Notes: generated by a model not told the origin, from the letters alone. 64,000 nucleotides of DNA from Sporosarcina sp. PTS2304 (GCF_003351785.1 NZ_CP031230.1:434001-498000); one strand, 5' to 3'. Shown: positions 18,994-28,844, numbered from the stretch's first letter. Translations and numbers: made by a program.

Positions 18994-19179
18994 TTACAAC
19001 GTACCTTCACGACGCATACGTGCTTTAGTTTTAAATCCATTACCCATGATGAGAATCAAAGCGACAACAGCAAGTATCACGACAAAAATGCTGCGCATAC
19101 CTATTCCAACGCCGATTGCAGACATCGATAGAACGGCCGCAAGTGAATACAAAACGAAAATCCACTTAATGTCTTTCAA
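18994..19179 (-). CDS. ylaF: YlaF family small membrane protein (DUF5325)
   Basis: A 61-residue protein with two predicted transmembrane segments (about residues 6-25 and 29-47) and a basic tail (KTKARMRREG). It is divergent from typA, exactly as ylaF/ylaG in B. subtilis, and the sequence fits the DUF5325 family. The function is unknown. A GGAGGG site lies directly upstream of the ATG. Confidence 0.78.
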   Translation of the reverse strand: MKDIKWIFVLYSLAAVLSMSAIGVGIGMRSIFVVILAVVALILIMGNGFKTKARMRREGTL

Positions 19180-19278
19180 AAAAATCCCTCCATATAAAAT
19201 TAAATATTATTTAAATTAACTATCTTGTGCTATAATAACACAGTTGAACATCTGAAAAAAGATAAACGGAGTGAAAAA

Positions 19279-21120
19279 ATGACAAACGAACGTACAGATC
19301 TTAGAAATATTGCAATTATTGCCCACGTAGACCACGGTAAAACGACTTTAGTCGATCAATTACTTAAACAGTCGGGAATTTTCCGATCAAACGAACATGT
19401 TGAAGACCGTGCGATGGATTCAAACGAATTAGAACGTGAACGCGGAATTACGATTTTAGCTAAAAATACAGCTATTGAATATAATGACACCAAAATTAAT
19501 ATTTTGGATACACCAGGTCACGCGGACTTCGGTGGCGAAGTAGAAAGAATTTTACGTATGGTAGACGGTGTTGTACTAGTTGTCGATTCATTCGAAGGCT
19601 GTATGCCACAAACACGTTTTGTGTTGAAGAAAGCTTTGGAAACGAATTTGAAGCCAATCGTCGTTGTCAATAAAATTGACCGGGAATTTGCTAGACCTGA
19701 AGAAGTAGTAGATGAAGTATTAGAATTATTCATCGAGCTAGATGCAAATGACGAGCAACTTGAATTCCCAGTTGTGTATGCTTCAGGATTCAATGGTACT
19801 GCGAGTCTTTCGCCAGACCCAGCGACACAGGAAGACACATTACGAGTTCTGTATGATGCCATTCTTGAACATATCCCTGCACCAGTAGACAATCGTGACG
19901 AGCCATTACAGTTCCAAGTATCACTTTTAGACTACAATGATTATGTTGGCCGTATCGGAATTGGACGTATTTTCCGTGGGACGATGAAAGTTGGAGAACA
20001 AGTAGCCGTCTTAAAACGTGATGGTTCTGTCAAAAACTTACGTGTCACTAAATTATATGGTTTCCTTGGATTGAAAAGAGTAGAGGTAGAAGAAGCGTAT
20101 GCTGGCGATTTAGTAGCCGTTTCGGGGATGGGGGACATCGATGTCGGTGAAACCGTTTGTCCGACAAATCATCAAGAAGCACTTCCGGAACTTCATATTG
20201 ATGAGCCTACACTCCAAATGCGTTTCCTAGTAAACAATAGTCCGTTTGCAGGACGTGAAGGTAAATGGGTAACTGCACGGAAAATTCAAGAGCGCTTAGA
20301 TCAGCAATTAGAAACAGATGTGTCTCTTCGTGTAGAGCCGACTGATTCTCCAGATGAATGGATTGTTTCGGGGCGTGGAGAGCTTCACTTATCTATTTTA
20401 ATTGAAAATATGCGCCGTGAAGGTTTTGAATTGCAAGTGTCTAAGCCACAAGTAATCATCCGAGAAATTGATGGTAAGCGTTGTGAGCCTTTCGAGCGTG
20501 TGCAAATTGACGTGCCGGAAGAGCATACAGGTTCAATCATTGAGTCAATTGGTGAGCGTAAAGGCGAAATGCTGGACATGATCAATAACGGCAATGGACA
20601 AGTACGTCTGATTTTCTTGGTTCCAGCACGCGGCTTAATCGGTTATACAACTGAATTTCTAACATTGACTCGTGGATATGGTATCTTAAACCATACATTT
20701 GATACGTACAAGCCGATTACTACAGGTAAAATTGGTGGAAGAAGACACGGTGTTTTAGTCTCTATGGAGAATGGAACAGTTACTGGTTACGGTGTAATGC
20801 AACTAGAAGACCGCGGAACGATGTTCGTAGAAACAGGGGCTGAAATTTATGCGGGAATGGTTGTAGGAGAAAGTAATCGGGACAGTGACTTAACTATCAA
20901 CTTAACTAAAGTTAAGCATGCAACTAACGTTCGTTCTGCTACAAAAGATCAAACCGTTACGACTAAAAAGCCACGTATTTTATCTCTTGAAGAGGCTCTT
21001 CAGTATATCGGCGATGACGAATATTGTGAAGTGACTCCACAGACTATCCGTTTGCGTAAAAAAGTACTGGACAAGAGTGAACGTGAACGTGTAAATAAAA
21101 AGAAAAAACTTGGTGAATAA
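19279..21120 (+). CDS. typA: Translational GTPase TypA/BipA
   Basis: A ribosome-binding GTPase of 613 residues, the family length. G-motifs: AHVDHGKTT (P-loop, about residues 16-24), RGITI in switch I, DTPGHADFGGEV (G3) and NKIDR (G4). Elongation factor II/V-like and C-terminal BipA-specific domains follow (PARGLIGYTTEFLTLTRGYG). It supports ribosome assembly and growth under stress such as low temperature. The start is the ATG at 19279 with ACGGAGTG before it; the TTG/ATG further upstream would add residues unlike the family. A TATAAT at 19231 is a likely -10 element but the -35 is weak. Confidence 0.96.
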   Translation: MTNERTDLRNIAIIAHVDHGKTTLVDQLLKQSGIFRSNEHVEDRAMDSNELERERGITILAKNTAIEYNDTKINILDTPGHADFGGEVERILRMVDGVVLVVDSFEGCMPQTRFVLKKALETNLKPIVVVNKIDREFARPEEVVDEVLELFIELDANDEQLEFPVVYASGFNGTASLSPDPATQEDTLRVLYDAILEHIPAPVDNRDEPLQFQVSLLDYNDYVGRIGIGRIFRGTMKVGEQVAVLKRDGSVKNLRVTKLYGFLGLKRVEVEEAYAGDLVAVSGMGDIDVGETVCPTNHQEALPELHIDEPTLQMRFLVNNSPFAGREGKWVTARKIQERLDQQLETDVSLRVEPTDSPDEWIVSGRGELHLSILIENMRREGFELQVSKPQVIIREIDGKRCEPFERVQIDVPEEHTGSIIESIGERKGEMLDMINNGNGQVRLIFLVPARGLIGYTTEFLTLTRGYGILNHTFDTYKPITTGKIGGRRHGVLVSMENGTVTGYGVMQLEDRGTMFVETGAEIYAGMVVGESNRDSDLTINLTKVKHATNVRSATKDQTVTTKKPRILSLEEALQYIGDDEYCEVTPQTIRLRKKVLDKSERERVNKKKKLGE

Positions 21121-21144
21121 AATTAATAGAAGGGAATGTATGGA

Positions 21145-21480
21145 ATGAGAGTTGAAGATTCAGAAATGGTCTACAATCGGATGTCGGGAATTGCGCGCAT
21201 GGTTTATGAACTGGCGCCCAATTTTTCGATAGCCGGCTATATTCTGTTTGCACTCGTTTTCATCATGTCTGCTATTGTGTATAAACTAGGCTTTGCGAGA
21301 AAGATCGGTTTTTGGCGAAATGTTGTCATCTATACATTTTTATTTATAGGATGTTTGGTTTTAACATTTTTAGCGTTCTTCCTTCCTATCGTAGAAGGAT
21401 TGATTGTAGCAGCTGCTATTCTGATTATTTATCGAGTACGTCGAATGAATGAACATAAAAACAACTCTGTTGTCCAGTGA
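21145..21480 (+). CDS. ylaH: YlaH-like membrane protein
   Basis: A 111-residue protein with three predicted membrane spans (about residues 26-46, 58-76 and 78-96), resembling the YlaH family and lying directly after typA as in B. subtilis. The function is unknown. The ATG at 21145 is 10 bases after AAGGG; the ATG at 21136 abuts that site and is less likely. Its stop codon (21478-21480) lies inside the terminator hairpin, so the last codons double as the 5' arm of the stem. Confidence 0.8.
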   Translation: MRVEDSEMVYNRMSGIARMVYELAPNFSIAGYILFALVFIMSAIVYKLGFARKIGFWRNVVIYTFLFIGCLVLTFLAFFLPIVEGLIVAAAILIIYRVRRMNEHKNNSVVQ

Positions 21481-21499
21481 CAACAGAGTTGTTTTTTTA
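21460..21499 (+). terminator. Terminator of typA-ylaH, overlapping the ylaH stop
   Basis: A 14-bp stem, ACAACTCTGTTGTC (21461-21474) with its perfect complement at 21479-21492, followed by TTTTTTT. Confidence 0.92.
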
Positions 21500-21811
21500 G
21501 GCTCTTTGTCAAATAACGTTTGCGTTCGCAAGTTTTGTATATAAAGCGCTGTTTCTTTACTAGTAAATAAGTCGGCTAAATGCTTGTAAGAGGAGAGCGA
21601 TTCGACATAATTACGCGCCATTTTTATACACCATGCACTCGATATTTTCAATCCCGTATCGTTCGCAATGTAGAGATGTATAAGTTAATAATCTAGTGCT
21701 ATATTTGCAAGATTGATCCTTGTAAGTGCCTTTTTTTACACAATCTCTTTCAAATATAATATGTACGTTTTGAATATCCATCAATACTTTATTAACATTA
21801 GAAATAGACAA
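21500..21811 (-). pseudogene. Frame-broken gene remnant, family uncertain
   Basis: On the minus strand two overlapping frames look like pieces of one protein. The first (21811 to 21611) begins MSISNVNKVLMDIQNVHIIF, contains CVKKGTYKDQSCKYSTR, and stops after YKNGA. The second, one frame over, continues through MARNYVESLSSYKHLADLFT and LRTQTLFDKEP. Neither has the length or start signals of a complete gene, and the second runs into the ylaH terminator. The Cys-containing N-part and the C-part distantly recall the competence factor ComK, but I would not rely on that. Nothing else is visible between 21812 and 21980. Confidence 0.4.
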
Positions 21812-21980
21812 GTGAATTCCCCTGAATGATGGTTTTGGTCGACTTTTATTCTACAAGGAATTTCACTTGTTTTCTATTTTTAAAAGAAAATAACGTCAGT
21901 GAATTCCATCACCTTCTCTCCATAGATGAGGGGAGATGATTTTAGTTCACCAACGTTATAAATTGTATAACCATTTTTTA

Positions 21981-22184
21981 TCAAAAGTCTTTTTCAGTCA
22001 AATGAGAACTTCTATAGAAGATGAAGTTTCCTGTCGCTACTCGTTCATCGGTTAGCCGGCCGATGCGTTCTCTGCACGTAGGGCACATATACGTGTGAAT
22101 CGGCCGATTACGTAATTTTTTAGCAAGTGGATCTCCATCTTCCAATTGGTTGATTTCATCGCATAATACGCATTTAACACGCAT
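21981..22184 (-). CDS. ylaI: YlaI-like zinc-ribbon protein
   Basis: A 67-residue protein with two CxxC pairs (CVLC at residues 4-7 and CPTC at 35-38) that would bind one zinc ion, followed by RERIGRLTDERVATG. Length, motif spacing and position between ylaH and ylaN match YlaI of B. subtilis (DUF2197). The function is unknown. The start at 22184 has AAGGAGATGAG just upstream; the longer frame to 22268 overlaps the neighbouring gene. It lies 13 bases after that gene on the same strand, so the two form an operon. Confidence 0.82.
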   Translation of the reverse strand: MRVKCVLCDEINQLEDGDPLAKKLRNRPIHTYMCPTCRERIGRLTDERVATGNFIFYRSSHLTEKDF

Positions 22185-22197
22185 GCGCTCATCTCCT

Positions 22198-22701
22198 TCA
22201 GTCCACTTGAATCGCTTGAACATGACGAATCGGTGAATCTTGATTCGAGCCATCTTTAAACAGCACATGAACAGGTCCGTCTTCTCTCAACGGTTTACCT
22301 TTGTGACTGAACTTAAATAGAATGTTTGCTGCTTCTGCAAGTGGATACGTGTATTTTTCATCATCTTTTGTAATGAGAGTAAAAGTTTTAGCGTTAGCCG
22401 ATGGAACAGCATTTCGTATAAAAGGCTCGATAACCATACCGAAGCTACTTGTCAGCATTTTATCTTTCTCGTATCTTTTTTCGCTTTTAATAGTAGGTGG
22501 ATACGTAGCGCCTTCCATAATCTCTCTTGACCAATGCTTACCCATTTTTTCTTTATATTCTTCCATTTCATCTTTTTCGATAAAATCTTCAGTGAAAAAA
22601 ACGTCTAAATCAATACGGCGATCGTCAAAAATCCAAACAGTAGGATCCAAAGTAATCGAGTGTTTGACGTTTCCTGTAATAGGTATAATAAATTCCAACA
22701 T
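22198..22701 (-). CDS. Conserved-type protein of unknown function (167 residues)
   Basis: The sequence opens MLEFIIPITGNVKHSITLDP, has an acidic middle (IEKDEMEEYKEKMGKHWSRE, a TYPPT segment) and ends with a small beta domain (GPVHVLFKDGSNQDSPIRHV). It has no signal peptide or membrane span. A GGGGG site precedes the ATG. It is first in an operon with ylaI. I recall similar proteins next to ylaI in other Bacillales with inconsistent database names, so I leave the function open. B. subtilis has ylaJKLM in this interval instead. Confidence 0.7.
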   Translation of the reverse strand: MLEFIIPITGNVKHSITLDPTVWIFDDRRIDLDVFFTEDFIEKDEMEEYKEKMGKHWSREIMEGATYPPTIKSEKRYEKDKMLTSSFGMVIEPFIRNAVPSANAKTFTLITKDDEKYTYPLAEAANILFKFSHKGKPLREDGPVHVLFKDGSNQDSPIRHVQAIQVD

Positions 22702-22878
22702 ACTTCCCCCTTAATTTCAGTAGTAACTATTTTTAGTATAACGTTTCAAGTAAGAACTGAAAAGGATTTCATTCTACATTATAAGATTATCTCGGGTATT
22801 ACTTGCAATTTTTAATAGCAAAAGATACAATTTAGTCATTAACACCTTGCGGGAATAATGAATAATGGGGGCGTCTCC

Positions 22879-23160
22879 ATGGATATAGAAGTTCAAGATA
22901 CGTACAAAGAGCAAGCAATGCAACAACTGCACATAGACGCAGAAAAAATTGCAAAGTTAATAAAGGTTCAAATGGATAATTTAACTATGCCGCAATGTCC
23001 ACTTTATGAGGAAGTACTTGACACACAAATGTATGGTTTATCCCGTGAAATTGACTTTGCTGTGAAACTCGGTTTAGTAGAGAAAGAAAAAGGCCGTGAA
23101 ATACTTTCCAAATTGGAAAAAGAGTTAAATATTTTGCATGAATTGTATACAAATAAATAA
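22879..23160 (+). CDS. ylaN: YlaN family (UPF0358) iron-linked protein
   Basis: A 93-residue helical protein very close to B. subtilis YlaN: the stretches [20 protein letters not shown] and [20 protein letters not shown] are family hallmarks. YlaN is essential in B. subtilis on iron-poor medium and has been reported to bind iron(II) and to act on the Fur repressor; applying that here is by homology. The ATG at 22879 follows GGGGG with an 8-base gap. It is monocistronic, with a terminator 8 bases after the stop. Confidence 0.92.
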   Translation: MDIEVQDTYKEQAMQQLHIDAEKIAKLIKVQMDNLTMPQCPLYEEVLDTQMYGLSREIDFAVKLGLVEKEKGREILSKLEKELNILHELYTNK

Positions 23161-23167
23161 ATGAAAG

Positions 23168-23198
23168 ACTCAAACTTTTTTTGCGGTTTGAGTTTTTT
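23168..23198 (+). terminator. Terminator of ylaN
   Basis: ACTCAAAC (23168-23175) pairs with GTTTGAGT (23186-23193), followed by TTTTT. Confidence 0.85.
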
Positions 23199-23224
23199 AT
23201 TTAGGACGACGAGGTACGAAAAAA

Positions 23225-24394
23225 ATGAAGACATATGTAAATCGAATACTACGAAACTTTGATTATCCATTATTTGCAGTCTATTTACTCCTTTGTTTGT
23301 TTGGTCTTATTATGATTTATAGCGCGAGTATGGTTTGGGCTGTGAATAGATATAATTATGATCCTGCATACTTTTATTTTAAACAAATAAAGAGTCTAGC
23401 GATTGCTATACCTGCTTTTTTAGTAGCAGCCATTATACCGTACCGTCATTATCGAAATAAAAAGTTTTTATACATAACACTCGGTGTCATGTTTGCATTA
23501 TTAATAGTAGTGAAAATTGTTGGTTTTGGAGACAATGTAGGGGCGAAAAGCTGGATTTCTCTACCATTCGGCCTAGGAAATTTGCAACCGACAGAAGTTG
23601 CGAAGATTGCATTTATCGTCTACTTTTCTGGAGCGTTTGCTAATAAATATTACGCAGGTACATTAGATGAAATAAAAACAACTATATTCCCGACCTTCTC
23701 CATTTTAACTGTATCTTTATTTTTAGTTATTTTAGAACCAGATTTTGGAGCGACTATGATACTTTTCCTAGTTGCAGTATCCGTAATTGCAGCTAGTGGT
23801 ATGAATATAAGGAATTATTTGAAAATTAGTGGGTTTTTTGCGGTGTTAGGGGTTGCGCTCAGCCTGCTTTTATGGGTAAAGTGGGAAGATGTCATGACTG
23901 AGTCGCGCGTTGGACGTTTCCTTGCCTTCACAGATCCATTTGAATATATACGAGGATCTGGGCTGCAAATAGTTAATGGATATATCGCGATTGGCGCAGG
24001 TGGCTTGAAAGGGGTGGGGCTTGGAAATTCTATTCAGAAGTTAGGATATTTACCAGAGCCACATACAGATGTCATCATGGCTGTAATTTCTGAAGAAACA
24101 GGTATATTCGGAACAACACTTGTTTTAGGTGGACTCTTTTTCATCGTTGCTAGGGCATTTATCATCGCATTACGTACGAAAGATGCACACGCTCGCATGT
24201 TGGCAGCTGGTGTTGGAAGTTTAATTGCTATTCAAACATTAGTAAATTTAGGTGGTTTAACGGGATTAATTCCGTTAACGGGGGTAACGTTACCATTTAT
24301 TAGCTATGGTGGAACATCTGTCGTTTTCCTATCCATTGCACTTGGTATACTGATGAATGTATCCATGTTCGTGAAGTATGAAAAAATGAAGTAG
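23225..24394 (+). CDS. ftsW: Lipid II glycosyltransferase FtsW (SEDS family)
   Basis: A polytopic membrane protein of 389 residues with about ten transmembrane helices. SEDS signatures are visible: GLIMIYSASMVWA in the first helices, LQPTEVAKIAFI with the conserved acidic residue, the catalytic-site Asp in LEPDFGATMIL, and PFISYGGTS near the end. It polymerises septal peptidoglycan together with a class B PBP, here likely PBP2B at 60.2 kb. The position before pycA matches ylaO/ftsW of B. subtilis, away from the main dcw cluster. Confidence 0.94.
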   Translation: MKTYVNRILRNFDYPLFAVYLLLCLFGLIMIYSASMVWAVNRYNYDPAYFYFKQIKSLAIAIPAFLVAAIIPYRHYRNKKFLYITLGVMFALLIVVKIVGFGDNVGAKSWISLPFGLGNLQPTEVAKIAFIVYFSGAFANKYYAGTLDEIKTTIFPTFSILTVSLFLVILEPDFGATMILFLVAVSVIAASGMNIRNYLKISGFFAVLGVALSLLLWVKWEDVMTESRVGRFLAFTDPFEYIRGSGLQIVNGYIAIGAGGLKGVGLGNSIQKLGYLPEPHTDVIMAVISEETGIFGTTLVLGGLFFIVARAFIIALRTKDAHARMLAAGVGSLIAIQTLVNLGGLTGLIPLTGVTLPFISYGGTSVVFLSIALGILMNVSMFVKYEKMK

Positions 24395-24402
24395 AGAGGA
24401 TT

Positions 24403-27400
24403 GTGTTGTTGTTGGAGAGAAGAGAGATTAAGAAAGTTTTGGTCGCAAATCGCGGTGAGATTGCGATCCGAGTATTTCGAGCGTGTACAGAATTAGGTAT
24501 AGCTACAGTAGGTATTTATTCAGCAGAAGACCGTAGATCTCTGCATCGATATAAATCCGATCAATCTTTTTTAGTAGGAGAAGGAAAAAAGCCAATCGAT
24601 GCGTACTTGGACATCGAAGGAATTATTGATATTGCTAAAAAAGCACATGTTGATGCGATTCATCCGGGATATGGTTTTTTAGCAGAAAATGCAGAGTTTG
24701 CAGCTCGACTGGAAGAAGAAGGAATTATATTTATTGGTCCGACATCTACACATTTAGAAATGTTCGGGGATAAAGTAAAAGCTAGAGAACAAGCGATGGC
24801 GGCGAACATTCCTGTCATCCCTGGAAGTGACGGACCGGTAACATCTGTCGAAGAAGTAGTGGAATTTGGTGAAAAGAACAAGTATCCAATTATTATTAAA
24901 GCTTCATTAGGTGGCGGCGGACGTGGTATGCGTATCGTTGAATCAGCAGAAGAAGTTCAAGAAGCATATGATCGTGCCAAATCGGAAGCGAAATCGGCAT
25001 TTGGTTCGGACGAAGTATATGTTGAAAAGTATATTAATAAACCTAAACATATAGAAGTGCAAATACTGGGTGATACATATGGTGAAATTGTCCATTTGTA
25101 TGAGCGTGATTGTTCGATCCAGCGACGACATCAAAAAGTAGTAGAAATCGCACCCTCTCTCTCATTGACTGAAGAATTACGGACAGCTATTTGTGAAGCT
25201 GCTGTAAAGTTAGCGAAAAATGTAGAGTATAGAAATGCTGGAACTGTAGAATTCTTAGTGGCTGACAATGAATTTTATTTCATCGAAGTCAATCCGCGTA
25301 TTCAAGTGGAACATACGATTACAGAAATGATTACTGGAATAGATATTGTTCAATCTCAAGTGCTTATTGCTGCTGGAGAGGGATTACATTCTGAGAAAGT
25401 GAATATTCCTGAACAACAGAAAATCCCGTTGTTCGGTTACGCAATTCAATCCCGAGTAACTACAGAAGATCCGCTTCATGATTTCATGCCTGACACTGGA
25501 AAATTACAAGTCTATCGTTCGGGTGGAGGCTTTGGTGTCCGTTTAGATACAGGAAATGCATATCAAGGTTCTGTCATTAGCCCTTATTACGATTCTTTAT
25601 TAGTGAAAGTATCGACATGGGGCACGACATTTGGCAATGCTGCGAGCAAAATGCACAGAAATTTGAAGGAATTCAGAATTCGGGGGATTAAAACAAACAT
25701 TCCGTTTCTTGAAAATGTAGTGTGCCACAAAGAGTTTTTATCCGGAGAGTATAATACAAGCTTTATCGATGAAACGCCTGAACTTTTCACGTTTGCGAAG
25801 AAACAAGATAGAGGAACGAAGATTCTTTCCTATCTAGGAAACGTTACGATTAACGGATTCCCTGGTATTGATGATCCTACGCGTCCGGTTTTACACCCTG
25901 TGCGCATTCCTGTCATCGATAAAAAGGCAACGCTTCCAAAAGGTACAAAGCAAATATTAGATGAGCAAGGCGCTGACGGATTAGTTAATTGGGTTAGGAA
26001 TCAAGAAGATGTACTGTTAACAGACACTACATTCCGGGATGCCCATCAGTCATTGTTGGCGACGCGTATGAGAACGAAAGAGTTGACGCAGATTGCGACA
26101 GAGAGCGCACATTTACTTCCTGATTTATTTTCATTTGAAATGTGGGGAGGCGCGACATTCGACGTAGCATACCGCTTCTTAAAAGAAAGTCCCTGGGATC
26201 GGCTTGAGAAACTTCGTGAACAAATTCCGAATGTTCTTTTCCAGATGCTCTTTAGAGGGGCGAATGCGGTAGGGTATACAAACTATCCAGACAACGTTAT
26301 TCGTGAGTTCATTAAAGAATCAGCGGCATCAGGGATTGATGTGTTCCGGATTTTCGACAGCTTGAACTGGATTAAAGGGATGGAAGTAGCAATTGATGAG
26401 GCGCGTGCATCTGGAAAAATTGCTGAAGCAACGATTTGTTATACAGGCGACATTTTAGATGATAATCGTGCGAAGTATACAGTTAATTATTACAAAGAGA
26501 TGGCAAAAGAACTTGAATCAGTAGGAGCTCATATTTTAGCGATAAAAGATATGGCGGGTCTTTTGAAACCAGAAGCAGCTTACCGTCTAGTGTCAGAACT
26601 TAAAGCAACGACTGATATGCCGATTCACCTTCATACACATGATACGAGCGGCAATGGAATTTACATGTATGCAAAAGCGATCGAAGCAGGAGTGGACATT
26701 GTGGATACTGCCATTGGATCTATGGCAGGAATGACGTCTCAACCGTCAGCTAACTCATTGGCTTATGCAATGGCGGATAATAAACGTAGCGTTCGTGCAA
26801 ATACGGAATCATTAGAAAAACTTTCTCATTATTGGGAAGACGTCCGTAAATACTACAAGCCGTTTGAAAGTGGAATGAACAGTCCGCATTCAGAAATTTA
26901 TGTCCATGAAATGCCGGGCGGTCAGTATTCTAATTTACAACAGCAGGCGAAGGCAGTTGGTCTCGGTGAGCGTTGGGAAGAAGTTAAAAAGATGTATTCC
27001 CGCGTAAACTTCTTATTTGGAGATATCGTTAAAGTGACTCCTTCATCGAAAGTAGTGGGGGATATGGCATTATTCATGGTTCAAAACGAACTCGATGAAC
27101 ATACAGTGATCTCAAGAGGTAATACAATTGATTTCCCGGAATCGGTTATTGAATTCTTTGAAGGATCGATTGGACAACCTTATGGCGGTTTCCCGAAAGA
27201 GTTGCAAGAAGTTATTCTAAAAGGTCGTAAAGCCATAACGGTGCGACCTGGTGAGCTTTTAGAACCAGTCAACTTTGAAGATGTACTGGAGAAACTATCG
27301 GTTAAAATGGAGAAAAAAGCTACTATGCATGATGTGTTAGCTCACGTTCTCTATCCGAAAGTATTCGAAGAGTATATTGAAACGAAGAAACAATTTGGGG

Positions 27401-27855
27401 ACGTATCTGTCATTGATACTCCACAATTTTTATATGGTCTGCGTTTAGATGAGGAAGTGGAAATCGAAATTGAAGTAGGAAAGACGCTTATCGTCAAGTT
27501 GGTGTCCATCGGAGAGCCGAATCCGAACGGTACTCGAGTACTTTATTTCGAACTAAACGGTCAATCTCGTCAAGTAGTGATTCAAGATTTCCATATTGAA
27601 ACAAAAGACGTGAAAAAGCCTAAGGCGGATCCGACTAACGAATCTCATATCGCGGCTACTATGCCGGGTACAGTGTTGCAGATTGCTGTATCACTTGGTG
27701 CCCGAGTGAAGCGCGGAGAGCATCTGTTAATTACAGAAGCAATGAAAATGGAAACGACAATCCAAGCTCCTTTTGACGGAGTCATAAAAGAGATATTCGT
27801 AGGTGCTGGAGATTCCATCTCGACAGGCGACTTACTGATTGAATTAGAACATTAA
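24403..27855 (+). CDS. pyc: Pyruvate carboxylase
   Basis: A biotin enzyme of about 1150 residues that carboxylates pyruvate to oxaloacetate, refilling the TCA cycle. Domains in order: biotin carboxylase (about 8-460; VLVANRGEIAIR, the ATP-grasp loop LGGGGRGMR, EVNPRIQVEHT), carboxyltransferase (about 530-800; LLTDTTFRDAHQS, with metal-binding HLHTHD), the PYC allosteric domain, and the biotinyl domain with EAMKMET (biotinylated Lys about 30 residues before the end of the domain). The start is uncertain: GTG at 24403 is followed by TTG codons, and TTG at 24409 has the best spacing from GAGAGGA. It lies 8 bases after ftsW. Confidence 0.97.
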   Translation: MLLLERREIKKVLVANRGEIAIRVFRACTELGIATVGIYSAEDRRSLHRYKSDQSFLVGEGKKPIDAYLDIEGIIDIAKKAHVDAIHPGYGFLAENAEFAARLEEEGIIFIGPTSTHLEMFGDKVKAREQAMAANIPVIPGSDGPVTSVEEVVEFGEKNKYPIIIKASLGGGGRGMRIVESAEEVQEAYDRAKSEAKSAFGSDEVYVEKYINKPKHIEVQILGDTYGEIVHLYERDCSIQRRHQKVVEIAPSLSLTEELRTAICEAAVKLAKNVEYRNAGTVEFLVADNEFYFIEVNPRIQVEHTITEMITGIDIVQSQVLIAAGEGLHSEKVNIPEQQKIPLFGYAIQSRVTTEDPLHDFMPDTGKLQVYRSGGGFGVRLDTGNAYQGSVISPYYDSLLVKVSTWGTTFGNAASKMHRNLKEFRIRGIKTNIPFLENVVCHKEFLSGEYNTSFIDETPELFTFAKKQDRGTKILSYLGNVTINGFPGIDDPTRPVLHPVRIPVIDKKATLPKGTKQILDEQGADGLVNWVRNQEDVLLTDTTFRDAHQSLLATRMRTKELTQIATESAHLLPDLFSFEMWGGATFDVAYRFLKESPWDRLEKLREQIPNVLFQMLFRGANAVGYTNYPDNVIREFIKESAASGIDVFRIFDSLNWIKGMEVAIDEARASGKIAEATICYTGDILDDNRAKYTVNYYKEMAKELESVGAHILAIKDMAGLLKPEAAYRLVSELKATTDMPIHLHTHDTSGNGIYMYAKAIEAGVDIVDTAIGSMAGMTSQPSANSLAYAMADNKRSVRANTESLEKLSHYWEDVRKYYKPFESGMNSPHSEIYVHEMPGGQYSNLQQQAKAVGLGERWEEVKKMYSRVNFLFGDIVKVTPSSKVVGDMALFMVQNELDEHTVISRGNTIDFPESVIEFFEGSIGQPYGGFPKELQEVILKGRKAITVRPGELLEPVNFEDVLEKLSVKMEKKATMHDVLAHVLYPKVFEEYIETKKQFGDVSVIDTPQFLYGLRLDEEVEIEIEVGKTLIVKLVSIGEPNPNGTRVLYFELNGQSRQVVIQDFHIETKDVKKPKADPTNESHIAATMPGTVLQIAVSLGARVKRGEHLLITEAMKMETTIQAPFDGVIKEIFVGAGDSISTGDLLIELEH

Positions 27856-27856
27856 A

Positions 27857-27897
27857 AAACAGCTCCTGAGGCTTTTTAAGGCTTCAGGAGCTGTTTT
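27857..27897. terminator. Bidirectional terminator between pyc and ctaA
   Basis: AAACAGCTCCTGA (from 27857) pairs with its complement TCAGGAGCTGTTT (ending about 27896), with A- and T-runs on the two sides, so it can end both pyc and the convergent ctaA. Confidence 0.9.
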
Positions 27898-27932
27898 AAA
27901 TATTCATATGCTTGTGTAGTGAATCGTGCTGG

Positions 27933-28844
27933 TTAAAGCTTTGTACGGCTGCGTGATACGAGAAGGACTAAATATGTCAATAGACCGAATAATAATGTCA
28001 CAAATAATGAGTGCAACAGAGCGACATATAAATTCAATTTAGTCAGTACAACGATCATTCCCGTAGTTGCTTGTGCCAAAACTAATATAAATGCACTGAT
28101 CCATCCCCAGTAAATGACCCGCTGATCTTTATAATTTTTAATCGCTTTAATTGCGATAAAAGCAATCCATATGAAAATCAGAGCGGCTGCTAGACGATGA
28201 CCCATTTGAATCCATTCATACATATTGCGTGGTAAACTAAATTCATTATTTCTACAAAGCGGCCAATCAGCACAAATTAGTCCTGAATCGGTATGTCTGA
28301 CGAGCGCTCCTGTATAAATGACAAAGTATGAATAAATCGTTACACCAATTGTATGGAAACGAAGCGATTTATCAATTCTCAGTTTATCCGAATCAAATTT
28401 CTTATCCACTTCAAAAACTAATAGCGTTAGTAAGAAAACCGCAGCAAATGAAATTAAAGAAATACCGAAATGAAGAGCTAGTATGAAGTCACCTTGCCCC
28501 CATAAAACCTGCGCCGCTCCAATTAATGCTTGTAAAATTAAAAAGAATACTGCCATAAAAGACAAAAATTTAGTTTCGCGAACATGACCGAGAGCTTTCC
28601 AAGACCAAACTGCGAGAATTACAATGAAAATTCCTACGCCGCCCGTTACTAGGCGATGCGAAAATTCAATGAGTACTTCTGCGGTAATTTCGTCTGGAAT
28701 TAACTGACCATTGCATCCCGGCCAATGTCTGCCGCATCCCATTCCGCTGTCTGTTTTTGTGACGAGAGCACCACCGAGTAAAATAGCGAGCATACCAATA
28801 GTGGATGCAATACCAAACCATTTTAAGAACCTATTATATCGCAA
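27933..28844 (-). CDS. ctaA: Heme A synthase CtaA
   Basis: A membrane protein of 303 residues with eight hydrophobic segments that oxidises the methyl group of heme O to give heme A. Conserved heme-ligand histidines (EFSHRLVTG, ALHFGIS, QMGHRLAA, ALLHSLF) are present, as are the two external Cys pairs (CGRHWPGC and CADWPLC) typical of Bacillus-type CtaA. I choose the TTG at 28844, which has AGAAGGTG upstream and gives the family length; the ATG at 28985 would add 47 unrelated residues that overlap the predicted promoter. It is divergent from ctaB as in B. subtilis. Confidence 0.93.
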   Translation of the reverse strand: MRYNRFLKWFGIASTIGMLAILLGGALVTKTDSGMGCGRHWPGCNGQLIPDEITAEVLIEFSHRLVTGGVGIFIVILAVWSWKALGHVRETKFLSFMAVFFLILQALIGAAQVLWGQGDFILALHFGISLISFAAVFLLTLLVFEVDKKFDSDKLRIDKSLRFHTIGVTIYSYFVIYTGALVRHTDSGLICADWPLCRNNEFSLPRNMYEWIQMGHRLAAALIFIWIAFIAIKAIKNYKDQRVIYWGWISAFILVLAQATTGMIVVLTKLNLYVALLHSLFVTLLFGLLTYLVLLVSRSRTKL

